Below are positions 6,401 to 15,764 of a stretch of 64,000 nucleotides of DNA, piece by piece. Position 1 is the first letter of the stretch. Each line of letters starts with the position of its first letter. Under the pieces are notes generated by a model that saw only the letters and a list, made by a program, of their open reading frames with translations, made no database searches and had not been told where the DNA came from. The stretch is from Sanguibacter antarcticus (lineage in GTDB: Bacteria; Actinomycetota; Actinomycetes; Actinomycetales; Cellulomonadaceae). Location of the stretch: assembly GCF_002564005.1 (NCBI RefSeq), contig NZ_PDJG01000001.1:2604001-2668000 (forward strand). Reading direction: 5' to 3'. Position numbers and translations under genes: made by a program.

Positions 6401-8911
6401 GTGGTGGCCCACGACCCGAACGACTCCTTCGTCCATGTCCGCGGAGCCAGCGAGCACAACCTCAAGACGATCGACGTCGACCTGCCCCGGGACGCGATGG
6501 TCGCGTTCACCGGCGTCTCCGGCTCTGGCAAGTCGTCGCTGGCCTTCGGCACGCTCTACGCCGAGGCGCAGCGCCGCTACTTCGAGTCGGTCGCTCCGTA
6601 CGCACGTCGGTTGTTGCAGCAGGTGGGTGCTCCGCACGTCCAGGAGATCACCGGCCTGCCGCCGGCGGTGGCGTTGCAGCAGCGCCGCGGCGCACCGACC
6701 TCTCGCTCGAGCGTCGGCACGCTGACGACGCTGTCGAACCTCGTGCGGATGCTCTACTCGCGCGCCGGAACCTACCCGGACGGTGCAGCGCGGCTGGGGG
6801 CGGAGGCGTTCTCGCCGAACACTGCGGCCGGCGCGTGCCCGCGCTGCCAGGGCCTGGGCGAGGAGCACGACGTCAGCGAGGACCTGCTGGTGCCGGACAC
6901 GTCGCTGAGCATCCGCGAGGGTGCGATCGCGGCGTGGCCGGGCGCCTGGCAGGGCGCCAACCTGCGCAGCATCGTCGCGGGCCTGGGCATCGACGTCGAT
7001 GCTCCGTGGCGCTCGCTCACGCCCGAGGACCGCACGTGGCTGCTGTTCACCGACGAGCAGCCGAAGGTCCTCATCAAACCGGAGCGCGACCGCATCGACT
7101 ACGGGTACTACGGGCTCTTCTGGAGCGCCCGCGCGCACGTCCACCATGTTCTGGCGACCTCGAAGAGCCAGATGATGCGTGACAAGGCGATGCGCTTCGT
7201 CCGCACCGCCGAGTGCTCGGTCTGCCGAGGCACCGGGCTGCAGCCGGACTCGCTGACGGTCACCTTCCGCGGGCTGGACATCGCGGAGGTCAACGCGTTG
7301 TCGTTCACCGAGCTGGTCACGCTGCTGCGCCCGGTGGCTGAGCTCACCGAGGCGGGCGCCGCGACGTCGTCGGCTGCTTCCGGCGAGGCGACCGAGGTCG
7401 CGGTCCGCCTCTGCGCCGATCTCGTCGCGCGGGTCGAGGTGCTGCTCCGGCTGGGGCTGGGCTATCTCTCGCTCGGGCGCAGCTCGACGACGCTCTCGCC
7501 CGGGGAGGCGCAGCGCCTGCGGATCGCCACCCAGCTGCGCTCGGGCCTCTTCGGGGTCGTCTACGTGCTCGACGAGCCGTCCGCGGGCCTGCACCCTGCA
7601 GACGCCGCGCCGTTGCTCGACGTGCTCGAGTCGCTCAAGGGCGCGGGGAACTCGCTGTTCGTCGTGGAGCACGACCTCGACATCGTGCGGCGGGCCGACT
7701 GGGTCGTCGACATCGGTCCAGGTGCCGGAGAGCACGGTGGGCAGGTGCTCTACTCCGGGCCGGTCGCGGGGCTCGAGCACGCTGAGGGGTCGGTCACGGG
7801 ACAGTATCTCTTCGGTCGTGCAGAGCCTCTCGAACGGCCCCTGCGCACGCCTCACGGCTGGTTGCACCTGCACGGGGTCAGCCGGCACAACCTCGACGAC
7901 GTCTCGGTCGACGTGCCGCTGTGCGTGCTGACGGCGGTGACCGGGGTGTCGGGGTCGGGCAAGTCGACGCTCGTCACGCAGGTGCTCGCGGAGCTGGTGC
8001 GACGCCACCTCGGCCAGGCGCCTGACGACGCGGAGGACGACGACCTGGAGATCGATGTCGACGACGCCACCGGGCTGGAGGCCTTCGACCGGCTCGTGCG
8101 CGTGGACCAGCGCCCGATCGGCCGCACGCCCCGGTCCAACCTGGCGACCTACACGGGCTTGTTCGACGCGGTCCGCAAGCTCTACGCCGCAACCCCTGAG
8201 GCGCGCGAGCGCGGCTACGGCGCCGGCCGCTTCTCGTTCAACGTCGCGGAGGGACGCTGCGAGACGTGCCAGGGCGAGGGGTCGGTCTCGGTCGAGCTGC
8301 TCTTCCTGCCCGGGACGTACGCGCCGTGCCCCACGTGCCACGGGGCGCGCTACAACGCGGAGACCCTCGAGATCGAGCACCGTGGCAAGACGATCGCTGA
8401 CGTGCTCGCGCTCTCGGTCGACGAGGCTGCCGACTTCCTCGCCGAGGTGCCGTCCGCGGCACGCAGCCTGGCCACGTTGCGCGACGTCGGGCTGGGCTAT
8501 CTCCGCCTGGGCCAGCCCGCCACGGAGCTGAGCGGCGGCGAGGCGCAGCGGATCAAGCTGGCGACCGAGCTGCAACGGGCCCACCGCGGTCACGCGCTCT
8601 ACCTGCTCGACGAACCGACCGCCGGCCTCCACCCCGCCGACATCGCCCTGCTCCTGCGTCAGCTGCACCGCCTGGTCGACGCGGGCAACACCGTGGTGCT
8701 CGTGGAGCACGACCTCGACACGATCGTCAGTGCGGACTGGGTCATCGACCTGGGGCCCGGCGGCGGGGACCAGGGTGGTCGCGTGGTCGCTACCGGCACG
8801 CCGGAGGAGGTCGCCGGGGCGGTAGGGAGCGTCACGGGGCCGTACCTGGCGGCGCGGCTGGCGGGTCGTGGGGCTGACGGCGACGATGCTGAGCGCGCTG
8901 TGGGCGGCTAG
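6401..8911 (+). CDS. UvrA-like ABC ATPase (excinuclease A paralogue)
   Basis: 836-aa double ABC ATPase of the UvrA family. Half 1 has Walker [13 protein letters not shown], zinc-type cysteines CPRCQGLG and CSVCRGTG, signature [15 protein letters not shown] and Walker [13 protein letters not shown]. Half 2 repeats this with [18 protein letters not shown] and [23 protein letters not shown] and [12 protein letters not shown]. Canonical UvrA has about 940-970 aa, so this is the shorter UvrA2/drug-resistance-type class, linked in streptomycetes to resistance to DNA-binding drugs. No Shine-Dalgarno is seen before GTG 6401 or GTG 6404. A TACGTT box at 6392-6397 would make the mRNA leaderless. The gene is monocistronic. 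Confidence 0.9.
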   Translation: MVAHDPNDSFVHVRGASEHNLKTIDVDLPRDAMVAFTGVSGSGKSSLAFGTLYAEAQRRYFESVAPYARRLLQQVGAPHVQEITGLPPAVALQQRRGAPTSRSSVGTLTTLSNLVRMLYSRAGTYPDGAARLGAEAFSPNTAAGACPRCQGLGEEHDVSEDLLVPDTSLSIREGAIAAWPGAWQGANLRSIVAGLGIDVDAPWRSLTPEDRTWLLFTDEQPKVLIKPERDRIDYGYYGLFWSARAHVHHVLATSKSQMMRDKAMRFVRTAECSVCRGTGLQPDSLTVTFRGLDIAEVNALSFTELVTLLRPVAELTEAGAATSSAASGEATEVAVRLCADLVARVEVLLRLGLGYLSLGRSSTTLSPGEAQRLRIATQLRSGLFGVVYVLDEPSAGLHPADAAPLLDVLESLKGAGNSLFVVEHDLDIVRRADWVVDIGPGAGEHGGQVLYSGPVAGLEHAEGSVTGQYLFGRAEPLERPLRTPHGWLHLHGVSRHNLDDVSVDVPLCVLTAVTGVSGSGKSTLVTQVLAELVRRHLGQAPDDAEDDDLEIDVDDATGLEAFDRLVRVDQRPIGRTPRSNLATYTGLFDAVRKLYAATPEARERGYGAGRFSFNVAEGRCETCQGEGSVSVELLFLPGTYAPCPTCHGARYNAETLEIEHRGKTIADVLALSVDEAADFLAEVPSAARSLATLRDVGLGYLRLGQPATELSGGEAQRIKLATELQRAHRGHALYLLDEPTAGLHPADIALLLRQLHRLVDAGNTVVLVEHDLDTIVSADWVIDLGPGGGDQGGRVVATGTPEEVAGAVGSVTGPYLAARLAGRGADGDDAERAVGG

Positions 8912-8920
8912 CCTCGCCGG

Positions 8921-9925
8921 TCATCTCGCGTGTTCTCTGACCCGCCGCTGGATGTCCTGCCGGTGCTCTTCCCAGTGGATCGCCAACCATCCGACCTGTT
9001 CCTCCCGGAGCCGCAGAGTCATCGGTTGGTCGTGGAGCCGCGCGTACTGGGGATAGTCGGCAAGACTCGGCGCAACGTCGATGCGGTGGGTCGAGGGCTC
9101 CACCGCGAGCAGCCCGTCGTCGAACAACCGATGAATGTCCCGCCGCAGCATCAGGCCGCCATGGTTGAAGTGCGTACCCAGCTGCGCGTAGCTGTACAGG
9201 TGCCCCGCTTCCAAGACTCGTGGAGGAGCACCACCCGTGAAAGCGCACATGTTCCCCTGCGCTGCGAGGATCTGTTCACGAAACTGTTGTTGTCCTCTGC
9301 GCACGCGAACGAGCGCATGGTTGAAACCCTGCGGAGAATCGACAAGAGAGATTGCCTTGTCCTGCCAGCCGAAGTCGATGCGCGCGGCCACACGATCACC
9401 TGCGCGGCCAGCTCCTTTCATGGCAAGCGCCTCACGGAACGGAACCCAATCGAGCGGACGCATGGCATTGATGTCTCCTGCGTTGACCGCGAAGGACCGG
9501 GTCTCGCTCTCGTCCAGGATCCCGTCGAGCGATGTCCATGCCGCGTCGTACCGGGCCTTGTAGTGCTGCACCTCGATGGTCTCGGCACGCGGGACCTCAA
9601 ACTCGTGATGGCATTTCATGCAACGGAACTGCGGTGTGGCCCTCTTACGTCGAGAGATCCGAGTCGTGGCGCAGTGTGGGCAGCGACTGAGCGTCTTCTG
9701 ACCACGCGACGTCTCAATCTCCTCGATGACCGAGACGCCGAGCAATCGCGTCTTGTCCCACAGGGCGATCGGATCCCCGACGGCCAGCTTCTTGTGGTTC
9801 GGAACGTTGCTGTCCCAGGAGTAATAAGCGTCGACCTGGTCGTCATACCCAGAGTTGCCACCGTGTCCGCGGTTGTCCCCAGCCGCCATCAACAACCATG
9901 CGTGCTCGGGACGACTGCTCTCCAT
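8921..9925 (-). CDS. HNH endonuclease with EVE-like domain and zinc ribbon
   Basis: 334-aa nuclease. The N-terminal 150 residues resemble an EVE-type base-reader fold (HAWLLMAAGDNRG, VGDPIALWDKTRLLGVSVIEE) with an inserted zinc ribbon (CPHC near residue 85, CMKC near residue 104). The C-terminus has an HNH_2-type site: LEAGHLYSYAQLG, then NHGGLMLRRDIHRLFDDGLL. Proteins joining a modified-base reader and an HNH nuclease act as modification-dependent (type IV) restriction enzymes; that role is inferred here. ATG 9925 is used; an upstream TTG at 9952 is possible. It is convergent with the UvrA-like gene and stands alone. Confidence 0.75.
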   Translation of the reverse strand: MESSRPEHAWLLMAAGDNRGHGGNSGYDDQVDAYYSWDSNVPNHKKLAVGDPIALWDKTRLLGVSVIEEIETSRGQKTLSRCPHCATTRISRRKRATPQFRCMKCHHEFEVPRAETIEVQHYKARYDAAWTSLDGILDESETRSFAVNAGDINAMRPLDWVPFREALAMKGAGRAGDRVAARIDFGWQDKAISLVDSPQGFNHALVRVRRGQQQFREQILAAQGNMCAFTGGAPPRVLEAGHLYSYAQLGTHFNHGGLMLRRDIHRLFDDGLLAVEPSTHRIDVAPSLADYPQYARLHDQPMTLRLREEQVGWLAIHWEEHRQDIQRRVREHAR

Positions 9926-10012
9926 AGGAGACAGCTTGGCACGGTGTCTCAAGGAACGACAGCGAACACGGCAGGATGGGAGCCGATGGCCTGAGGCTGG
10001 ACAGGGTGCGCG

Positions 10013-10828
10013 CTATCGGTTGTTCCGCGCCTGCCCTGGAAGCTGACCGAAGCCCCCGCGCGACGTCGTGTCCGCCCTCGGCTGCTGGACCGTCGGACGG
10101 CTGCCTGCCCGAGACAGCGCCAGACGCGCCCGTGCAAGGCCATCGTCTGCTCCGGACACTGCTCCGAGGATCCTCGGAGTCTGCGCCAGTGTGCTGAGCG
10201 CCGTATCGAGGTAGCGAAGGTCGCGCGCCGTCGCGTCTTGGAGCCGGTCGGCCGGTACGACGAGCGTCAGGAGAACAGCCAGGTCCGCGAGGTGACGATC
10301 CCTTCCTGTGTCGAGTGGGATCGTGAATGCAGCAGACTTCGCCACGAGGCTGCCCAGCAAGGAGGGGCGACGCACCGTGCCGGTGCGTCCCGCAACCTCG
10401 ACTACGACATCCTCGGTGCGATCCAAGGCTTGTTGAGCGGCCTTGGTCTCGAGCGTCGTGCCGCCGCCGACCCCACGTCGAGAGCTCGCCCGCTCGCCGA
10501 GATGGCGCGGGATGAGTATGTCGATGACCGCCTCTCCGCTCACCCAACGTTGCTGATGCCCCTGCCAGCTCTCTCCTGCCGAAGTGAACCCCAACCCAGC
10601 CAGCATGCTGGTGACGTTCCACAGCACCTGCGGCTCAGCACGAACGTCAAGAACCGTGTCGATGTCGTCGGTGGGTCTCGTCGGACTGGCTCCCCGCTCG
10701 GCGCAGTGCAGGTGCACCATCTGCCCGCCGACGAGAGTCCATCCCGTCGGCTTGCGGTCGTAGAGGTCAAGTACAGCGTGCCAGCCGACGGTCTGGGCAT
10801 CAGTCATGACCGGCATGACGACGCTCAT
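10013..10828 (-). CDS. Nucleotidyltransferase-like toxin candidate
   Basis: 271-aa protein with a nucleotidyltransferase fold signature: GGQMVHLH near residue 33 followed by TDDIDTVLDV near residue 57, which matches the GG...DxD catalytic pattern of AbiEii-like toxins. The rest is helical with no membrane part. Its ATG (10828) overlaps the TGA of the upstream DNA-binding gene as ATGA, so the two are translationally coupled. In such modules the transferase modifies tRNA or protein and is kept in check by the partner; this is inferred from family and arrangement. It could also be a minimal antibiotic-type nucleotidyltransferase. Confidence 0.65.
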   Translation of the reverse strand: MSVVMPVMTDAQTVGWHAVLDLYDRKPTGWTLVGGQMVHLHCAERGASPTRPTDDIDTVLDVRAEPQVLWNVTSMLAGLGFTSAGESWQGHQQRWVSGEAVIDILIPRHLGERASSRRGVGGGTTLETKAAQQALDRTEDVVVEVAGRTGTVRRPSLLGSLVAKSAAFTIPLDTGRDRHLADLAVLLTLVVPADRLQDATARDLRYLDTALSTLAQTPRILGAVSGADDGLARARLALSRAGSRPTVQQPRADTTSRGGFGQLPGQARNNR

Positions 10829-11502
10829 GCGCCGCCGTCGTTCTGGTGCGCCGCGAGCCATGCACGGAGGAGCTCGCGCGCGCGACCCTCCTCGCGAGGA
10901 CCGTCCGCGTCAGCCAGGTCAGCGATCACCAGCAGCTCGGGCACCGGGGCCGGCGGAAGGACGAGGGCGACGTGGAGCCTGACGTTCGCACGAGCACGTG
11001 GCACCGGCACGAGGAGATGATCGACCAGAAGGTCGTCGGCATCGTCCGCGTGCACGTATACCTCGGCGAACGAGGCCGCCGACATCCCCGAGCGGGGGTC
11101 AGACACCCCGGAGGGAACAACCCGCCCGTCTGCCAGCAGGCCCGGGATGTCTTGCGCCTGCAGATGACGCACCTCTGACCTGCCCGGCACCCATGCCCGC
11201 ACCACCGCGAGCGCGTCAGGCACGAGGCGGAGCCTGTCCATGCGACGTCGTATCCGGTAGGCCTCGTCGGCACGCAACCATCCGGAGGGCTCGCGGTCAG
11301 GTCCGAGCAGGAGCCCCCAGGCGATCCGTGCGCTCATCGGTCGGCCGGGCAGCGGTGCACTGCGGCGCAGCGAACCAGGATCGACCACCCAGCGGCCCGC
11401 GACCTGCTGCGCATCGAGGTTCCCGGCAAGGATCATCTGGCGTACTCGAGCCGGGCTGACGCGCATCGCGACGGCAGCTTCGGCGACAGAGAGCAAAGAC
11501 AT
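10825..11502 (-). CDS. Helix-turn-helix protein, antitoxin candidate of a two-gene module
   Basis: 225-aa protein with an N-terminal excisionase/MerR-like DNA-binding region (LLSVAEAAVAMRVSPARVRQ, then GRWVVDPGSLRR) and a C-terminal region of unknown fold. It lies first in a coupled pair with a nucleotidyltransferase-like gene. The start is set at ATG 11502 because a TAGCAT -10 box ends seven bases before it, with no Shine-Dalgarno, so a leaderless mRNA is likely. An 11-bp inverted repeat overlaps this start, as expected for an autoregulated toxin-antitoxin operon. The pairing resembles AbiEi/AbiEii logic, but the antitoxin does not look like AbiEi. Confidence 0.65.
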   Translation of the reverse strand: MSLLSVAEAAVAMRVSPARVRQMILAGNLDAQQVAGRWVVDPGSLRRSAPLPGRPMSARIAWGLLLGPDREPSGWLRADEAYRIRRRMDRLRLVPDALAVVRAWVPGRSEVRHLQAQDIPGLLADGRVVPSGVSDPRSGMSAASFAEVYVHADDADDLLVDHLLVPVPRARANVRLHVALVLPPAPVPELLVIADLADADGPREEGRARELLRAWLAAHQNDGGA

Positions 11503-11540
11503 AGGCACAATGCTACGCGCGGAGCAAGGATTGTGTCTAT
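11501..11540 (-). promoter_or_regulatory. Autoregulated promoter of HTH/nucleotidyltransferase module
   Basis: Arms ATAGGCACAAT (11501-11511) and ATTGTGTCTAT (11530-11540) match at 10 of 11 positions with an 18-bp spacer. On the minus strand TAGACA (-35), an 18-bp spacer and TAGCAT (-10, complement of 11510-11515) lie inside the repeat, and the start codon overlaps the near arm. Binding here would block the promoter. Confidence 0.6.
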
Positions 11541-11577
11541 CGAGCCGCGTGCGGCTGTTGTCCTCTCGCGCGCGAGA

Positions 11578-12788
11578 TCACGCGAGGCCTCCCCGAGCCA
11601 GTGCCGCGATGAAGCCACCGACGAACGTGTCTCCCAGCCCGACCGTCGTCGGGAGGTCGACGTCAAGGACGAGTGCGGGCACGCACACCAGCGCCGGCAC
11701 GGCACCGCCCCGTGGACCTGCGGACTCGAGCGTCTCGGCGACGCGGGCGCCACCGGGATGCACGGGCAAGGTCGCGACCCGGGCGTAGTCGTCGGCCGTG
11801 AACCCGTCGCCGACGACGTACCGGGTGCTGGCCATGGTGATGCCGCCGACGAGCCCCGCGCGGACCTCGTCCGCCCGGACCCCGCGCGCCAAGGACCAGT
11901 ACTTCGTGTGGACCACGGTGGTCGACGCCGGGACGATCGCCGCCAGCTCGTCGAGCGCACGGAGCACGTCGTCGGCGTCGAGCAGGTCGACCGGGCGCTC
12001 GACGTAGGCCTGGAGCTCGTCCTCGTTCATGCTGAACACGTCGATGACGTCAACGAGCCGGTCTCGCACGCGCAGGTTGAGCCCGGGCACGTGGAAGCCG
12101 GAGTCTTCGTAGAAGACGAGCGCGCCGGCGGGGAGCTCGGCGATGTCGGTGCGGATGCGCGCGAGGCGATCCTCGAGGACTTCCTCGTCCTGGATGACGT
12201 TGAATCCCGCGACCATGAACACGCTCGCCCGGCGCAGCGCCGGGCCGAGCTCGTCGCTGATGACGAGCTCACGGTTGGGCGGGTCGTTGGCGTAGATGAT
12301 CCGGTTCGGGTGCGGCGAGCGCAGGTCGATGTCCCCCGCCTGGACGCGCACGCCTTCGGCGAATTGGACGATGAGGTGCGGGTCGGTCGTGTCCTGCTCG
12401 GCCGAGCACATGTACGCGCAGCCCTCGGGCAGGAGTCGCCGGACGTGGTCGTCGATGCTCACCAGGTGCAGCGTGCACACGACGCCGAGGGCACGCATGG
12501 CGATGGCCGCGCGCACGCACGTCCCCCGAGGGTGATGGCTCGCGTGAAGCGGGCGGCAAAGGTCTCGACGATCTCGGAGGAGACGACGAACCGCTCTCCC
12601 CCGACGCCGTCGCGCACGAACGCCAGCAGCGTCACGACGAGGTCCCGCTCGGTCGAGACGGCGACCGCCGTGGAGAGCTCCGCCGCACGGATGTCGTACT
12701 CACGGACGAGTCCTTCGAGGACCGCGGAGTCCCAGACGATCTCGTAGTCGACGGTCCCGCCCAGGCCCAGCACCAGCGAGTCGTTCAT
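11578..12788 (-). pseudogene. ADP-dependent phosphofructokinase/glucokinase-type sugar kinase, frameshifted
   Basis: The two frames together encode about 400 aa of the ADP-PFK/GK kinase fold. The first (ATG 12788, behind GGGAGGAC) gives MNDSLVLGLGGTVDYEIVWD to ITLGG. The second carries the rest, including NRIIYANDPPNRELV, EDSGFHVPG and the catalytic GLGDTFVGGF near the end. The frame is lost around 12524-12530 beside a run of five C; adding one base restores it. This is either a true single-base deletion that inactivates the enzyme or a sequencing error. It is last in the sugar operon and should phosphorylate the sugar phosphate that the upstream aldolase cleaves. Confidence 0.75.
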
Positions 12789-12863
12789 GGTCGTCCTCCC
12801 ATCCAGGGTTGGTCTGTCGTTCATGAGCGGTGCGCTCCGGTGACGGTCCGGGGACACCGCGCT

Positions 12864-12892
12864 GCCCGGGCCGGAACTGCTCCGGCCCGGGC
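12864..12892 (-). terminator. Strong stem-loop between aldolase and kinase genes
   Basis: GCCCGGGCCGGA (12864-12875), loop ACTGC and TCCGGCCCGGGC (12881-12892) form a perfect 12-bp stem nine bases after the aldolase stop. There is no U-tract. It may partly end transcription before the kinase gene or protect the 3' end of the aldolase message. Confidence 0.75.
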
Positions 12893-12901
12893 CTGTGCGG
12901 A

Positions 12902-13759
12902 TCAGTACAGCGAAGCCTTGCCTGCTGCGTTGAACAGGTCGATCTTCTGCGCAGCGACGACCTTCATCGCCGCGATGGACGGCGGCTGGATCGTGTTGGG
13001 CTCGCGAGCACCGGCGTCGGTGAGCACCTCACGCATCTTCTGGTGGTAGGCCGCCTTGATGTCGCTCGAGATGTTGATCTTGTTGATGCCGATCGTCACA
13101 GCCTGACCGATCTCGTCGTCAGGGTTGTTCGACCCGCCGTGCAGGACGAGCGGGATCTCGACCTTGGCCTTGATCTGCTCGAGCAGGTCCAGGCGAAGCT
13201 TGGGCTTGAGCGTCGAGGGGTAGAGGCCGTGGCTCGTGCCGATCGCGATGGCGAGCGAGTCGACGCCGGTCTCGGCGACGAACCGGACCGCCTCGTCGGG
13301 CTTCGTGTAGATGATCTCTCCGCCGGCCTCGGCCTCCTCGTCGAGCTTGCCGATGGTGCCGAGCTCGCCCTCGACCGAGAGACCGACGGCGTGCGCCGTC
13401 TCGACGACCCGCTTGGTGAGGGCGATGTTCTCCTCGAGAGGGAGCATGGACCCGTCGATCATCACCGACGTGAACCCCGCCTGGATCGCTGTGAGCACCT
13501 GCTCGTAGCTCGCGCCGTGGTCGAGGTGGATCGTCACCGGGACGGTGGAGCGGTGGGCGCGGGCGATGATCGAGTGGAGCATGTCCGTGCCGATGTGACT
13601 GAGCTCGTCAGGGTGGATCGCGATGATGACCGGGGACTTCTTCTCCTCGCTGATCTCGAAGATGCCGTTCATCATCGCGTAGTCGCTGATGTTGAAGGCG
13701 GGGACCGCGAAGTCGTTGGCGTTCGCGACGTCGAGCAGGGCCTGACCATTGATCAACAT
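12902..13759 (-). CDS. Class II ketose-bisphosphate aldolase
   Basis: 285-aa zinc-dependent aldolase of the fructose/tagatose-bisphosphate type. Visible sites are AVPAFNISDY near residue 17, VTIHLDHGASYEQV with the metal-binding HxDH pattern near residue 77, EGELGTIG, and the second metal histidines in IGTSHGLYP and LHGGSNNP. It cleaves a ketose 1,6-bisphosphate into dihydroxyacetone phosphate and an aldehyde. ATG 13759 follows AAGGAG with a 10-nt spacer; a longer frame has no such site. It sits between the permease genes and a sugar kinase, so it belongs to the catabolic branch of the imported sugar. Whether it prefers tagatose, fructose or another sugar is not decided. Confidence 0.9.
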   Translation of the reverse strand: MLINGQALLDVANANDFAVPAFNISDYAMMNGIFEISEEKKSPVIIAIHPDELSHIGTDMLHSIIARAHRSTVPVTIHLDHGASYEQVLTAIQAGFTSVMIDGSMLPLEENIALTKRVVETAHAVGLSVEGELGTIGKLDEEAEAGGEIIYTKPDEAVRFVAETGVDSLAIAIGTSHGLYPSTLKPKLRLDLLEQIKAKVEIPLVLHGGSNNPDDEIGQAVTIGINKINISSDIKAAYHQKMREVLTDAGAREPNTIQPPSIAAMKVVAAQKIDLFNAAGKASLY

Positions 13760-13880
13760 GCGGGAGTTCTCCTTCTGGGTGTGCGGACAGGATCGAGGGG
13801 ACGACGACACAGGCGTCGCCAGGGATAGGGGTTTGCGGTGCGCCGGAAGCGGCGCCTGGGGCCTGCCTGGTCGGGCGGCG

Positions 13881-14729
13881 TCAGCTCTTCACGGAGCCGG
13901 AGGTGAGCCCGCCGATGAAGTAGCGCTGGAAGAAGAGGAAGAGCACGAGCACCGGGATGCACCCGAGGATGCTCATCGCCATCATCTCGTTCCACTCGTA
14001 CGAGTGCTGGCCCATGAGCAGCTGGATGCCGATCGGGACCGTGCGCATGTCGTCCGTGCGCGTGAGGGTGAGCGCGAAGAGGTACTCGTTCCAGGCGATC
14101 ATGAACGTGTAGATGCCCACCGAGACGATCGCCGGGATCGAGATCGGCACGAGGATGCGCCACAGCGCGGTCATCGGGCCTGCGCCGTCCACCTTGACGG
14201 CCTCGTCGAGCTCTTTCGGCAGGGTGTTGAAGTACCCCGTCATCATGATGATCGCGTACGGCAGCGTGAACACCATGTACGTGAGGATGAGGCCCTGGTA
14301 CGTGTTGTAGAGCTTGAGCGTGACCATGAGACCGAAGAACGGGATGAGCAACGTGATCGGCGGGACCGCCTGGATGCTCACGATGAGCATGTTCAACGGC
14401 CGCTTTCCCTTGAACTGGTACCGGCTGAAGCCGTACGCCGCGAGGAGCGCGACGACCAGCGTCAGGGCCGTGACCGACAGCGACACGATGTAGCTGTTGA
14501 TGAAGAACCGGACCTTGGTGGGGTCGGTGAGGATCGTCGTGTACGCGTCGAACGAGAAGTTGTCCGTGAGGATCCGGGGCGGGAACTCGAAGATCTCCGA
14601 GTTGGCCTTGAAGGAGCTCGCGAGCATCCAGAAGACGGGGAACCCCGCGAAGACCGCTCCGGCGAGGAGCGCGACGACGACGCCTGACGTCTGGAGGCGA
14701 CGGTTACGGATCTGCTGTGTGGTGGTCAT
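13881..14729 (-). CDS. Sugar ABC transporter permease, MalG type
   Basis: 282-aa inner-membrane permease with six hydrophobic segments. The EAA loop is LDEAVKVDGAGPMTALWRIL near residue 190, and the C-terminus ends FFQRYFIGGLTSGSVKS, typical for the second permease of carbohydrate ABC importers (CUT1). ATG 14729 lies one base after the stop of the first permease gene, so both are made together. No ATPase gene is in the operon; in actinobacteria a shared MsiK-type ATPase often serves such importers. The sugar is unknown. Confidence 0.92.
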   Translation of the reverse strand: MTTTQQIRNRRLQTSGVVVALLAGAVFAGFPVFWMLASSFKANSEIFEFPPRILTDNFSFDAYTTILTDPTKVRFFINSYIVSLSVTALTLVVALLAAYGFSRYQFKGKRPLNMLIVSIQAVPPITLLIPFFGLMVTLKLYNTYQGLILTYMVFTLPYAIIMMTGYFNTLPKELDEAVKVDGAGPMTALWRILVPISIPAIVSVGIYTFMIAWNEYLFALTLTRTDDMRTVPIGIQLLMGQHSYEWNEMMAMSILGCIPVLVLFLFFQRYFIGGLTSGSVKS

Positions 14730-14730
14730 G

Positions 14731-15690
14731 TCAGTCCCGCGCATTCTGGTGACGGGCGTAGAAGAACGCCAGGACCATCGAGGCGACCAGGACGATGACC
14801 GCGCTCGCTGAGGCGAGCGAGAACTCGTACCGGCTGAACGCCAGCTTGTAGGTGTAGGTGCTGACCATCTCGGTGACGTCGAGCGGGCCACCACCGGTCG
14901 TCATCCAGATGAGCGCGAACTGCTGCGACGTCCAGATGATGTCGAGCATCGCCATCGAGACGATGATCGGCTTGATCTGAGGCAGCGTGACGTTGAGGAA
15001 CTGCTTGAAGGCCCCCGCACCGTCGACCGTCGCGGCCTCGTAGAGGTCCTTGGGGACGCCCTGGAGCCCGGCGAGCAGGCTGATCATGAAGAACGGGTAG
15101 CCGGCCCAGATGTTGATGAACGTCACGGCCAGCAGCGCGGTCGACGGCGAGGAGAGCCACTGGACCTGCTGGTCGATGATCCCGGCAGCCTGCAGGAGGT
15201 AGTTGATGACGCCGTTGGGGTTGAGCAGCAGGCGCCACAGGACCGCGATGATCGCGACCGTGAAGAGCCACGGCATCACGTAGATCACGCGGAAGATCGC
15301 CTTGATGCGGTTCGCCAGGAGCTTCGTGTTGAGCAGCATGGCGAAACAGAGACCGATGAGCAGGTGCGCGACGACGCTGGTGATCGTGAACACGAGGGTG
15401 TTGCGGACCGCGACATGGAAGGTGGGGTCGGTGAGGATCTCCACGTAGTTGGCGAGGCCCACGAACACGGGGTTCTTGTTCGTGATGACGTTGTCCATGG
15501 TCGAGTAGCCGATGACCATGACGACGGGGACCACGAGCAGCACGAGCATCAAGACGCCCGTGGGCGACAGGAACCCGTAGGGGACGAGCTTGTACCGCAA
15601 GGACGACTTGCGCCGAGACTTGCGCACTTCGGGGTGAGGGGCCACGTCGTGGCCGGTCGGTGCGGCGCGCTCTGCGAGGGCAGGCTTCAT
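14731..15690 (-). CDS. Sugar ABC transporter permease, MalF type
   Basis: 319-aa permease, first of the pair. After a basic head (KSRRKSSLRYKL) come six hydrophobic segments, with the EAA loop DLYEAATVDGAGAFKQFLNV near residue 215. ATG 15690 has GAGGAG seven bases upstream, which rejects a longer in-frame start. It follows the lipoprotein gene across a strong hairpin and precedes the MalG-type gene by one base. Together they form the membrane channel of a CUT1 sugar importer. Confidence 0.92.
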   Translation of the reverse strand: MKPALAERAAPTGHDVAPHPEVRKSRRKSSLRYKLVPYGFLSPTGVLMLVLLVVPVVMVIGYSTMDNVITNKNPVFVGLANYVEILTDPTFHVAVRNTLVFTITSVVAHLLIGLCFAMLLNTKLLANRIKAIFRVIYVMPWLFTVAIIAVLWRLLLNPNGVINYLLQAAGIIDQQVQWLSSPSTALLAVTFINIWAGYPFFMISLLAGLQGVPKDLYEAATVDGAGAFKQFLNVTLPQIKPIIVSMAMLDIIWTSQQFALIWMTTGGGPLDVTEMVSTYTYKLAFSRYEFSLASASAVIVLVASMVLAFFYARHQNARD

Positions 15691-15712
15691 CGCGCTCTCC
15701 TCTGGGGGTAGC

Positions 15713-15744
15713 GGTCGCGCCACGACGGGGGTCGTGGCGCGACC
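15713..15744 (-). terminator. 14-bp perfect stem-loop between binding protein and permease genes
   Basis: GGTCGCGCCACGAC (15713-15726), loop GGGG and GTCGTGGCGCGACC (15731-15744) pair perfectly. It starts 20 bp after the lipoprotein stop. Such elements in ABC operons usually give more binding protein than permease by partial termination or by protecting the upstream mRNA. Confidence 0.8.
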
Positions 15745-15764
15745 TGGCAGACCATGCTGGGTGG

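Noticed and set aside
6236..8710. Long open minus-strand frame antisense to the UvrA-like gene
   Set aside because: Composition is Arg/Gln/Asp/Leu-rich without any motif, as expected for the antisense of a GC-rich gene; the plus strand has full UvrA motifs.
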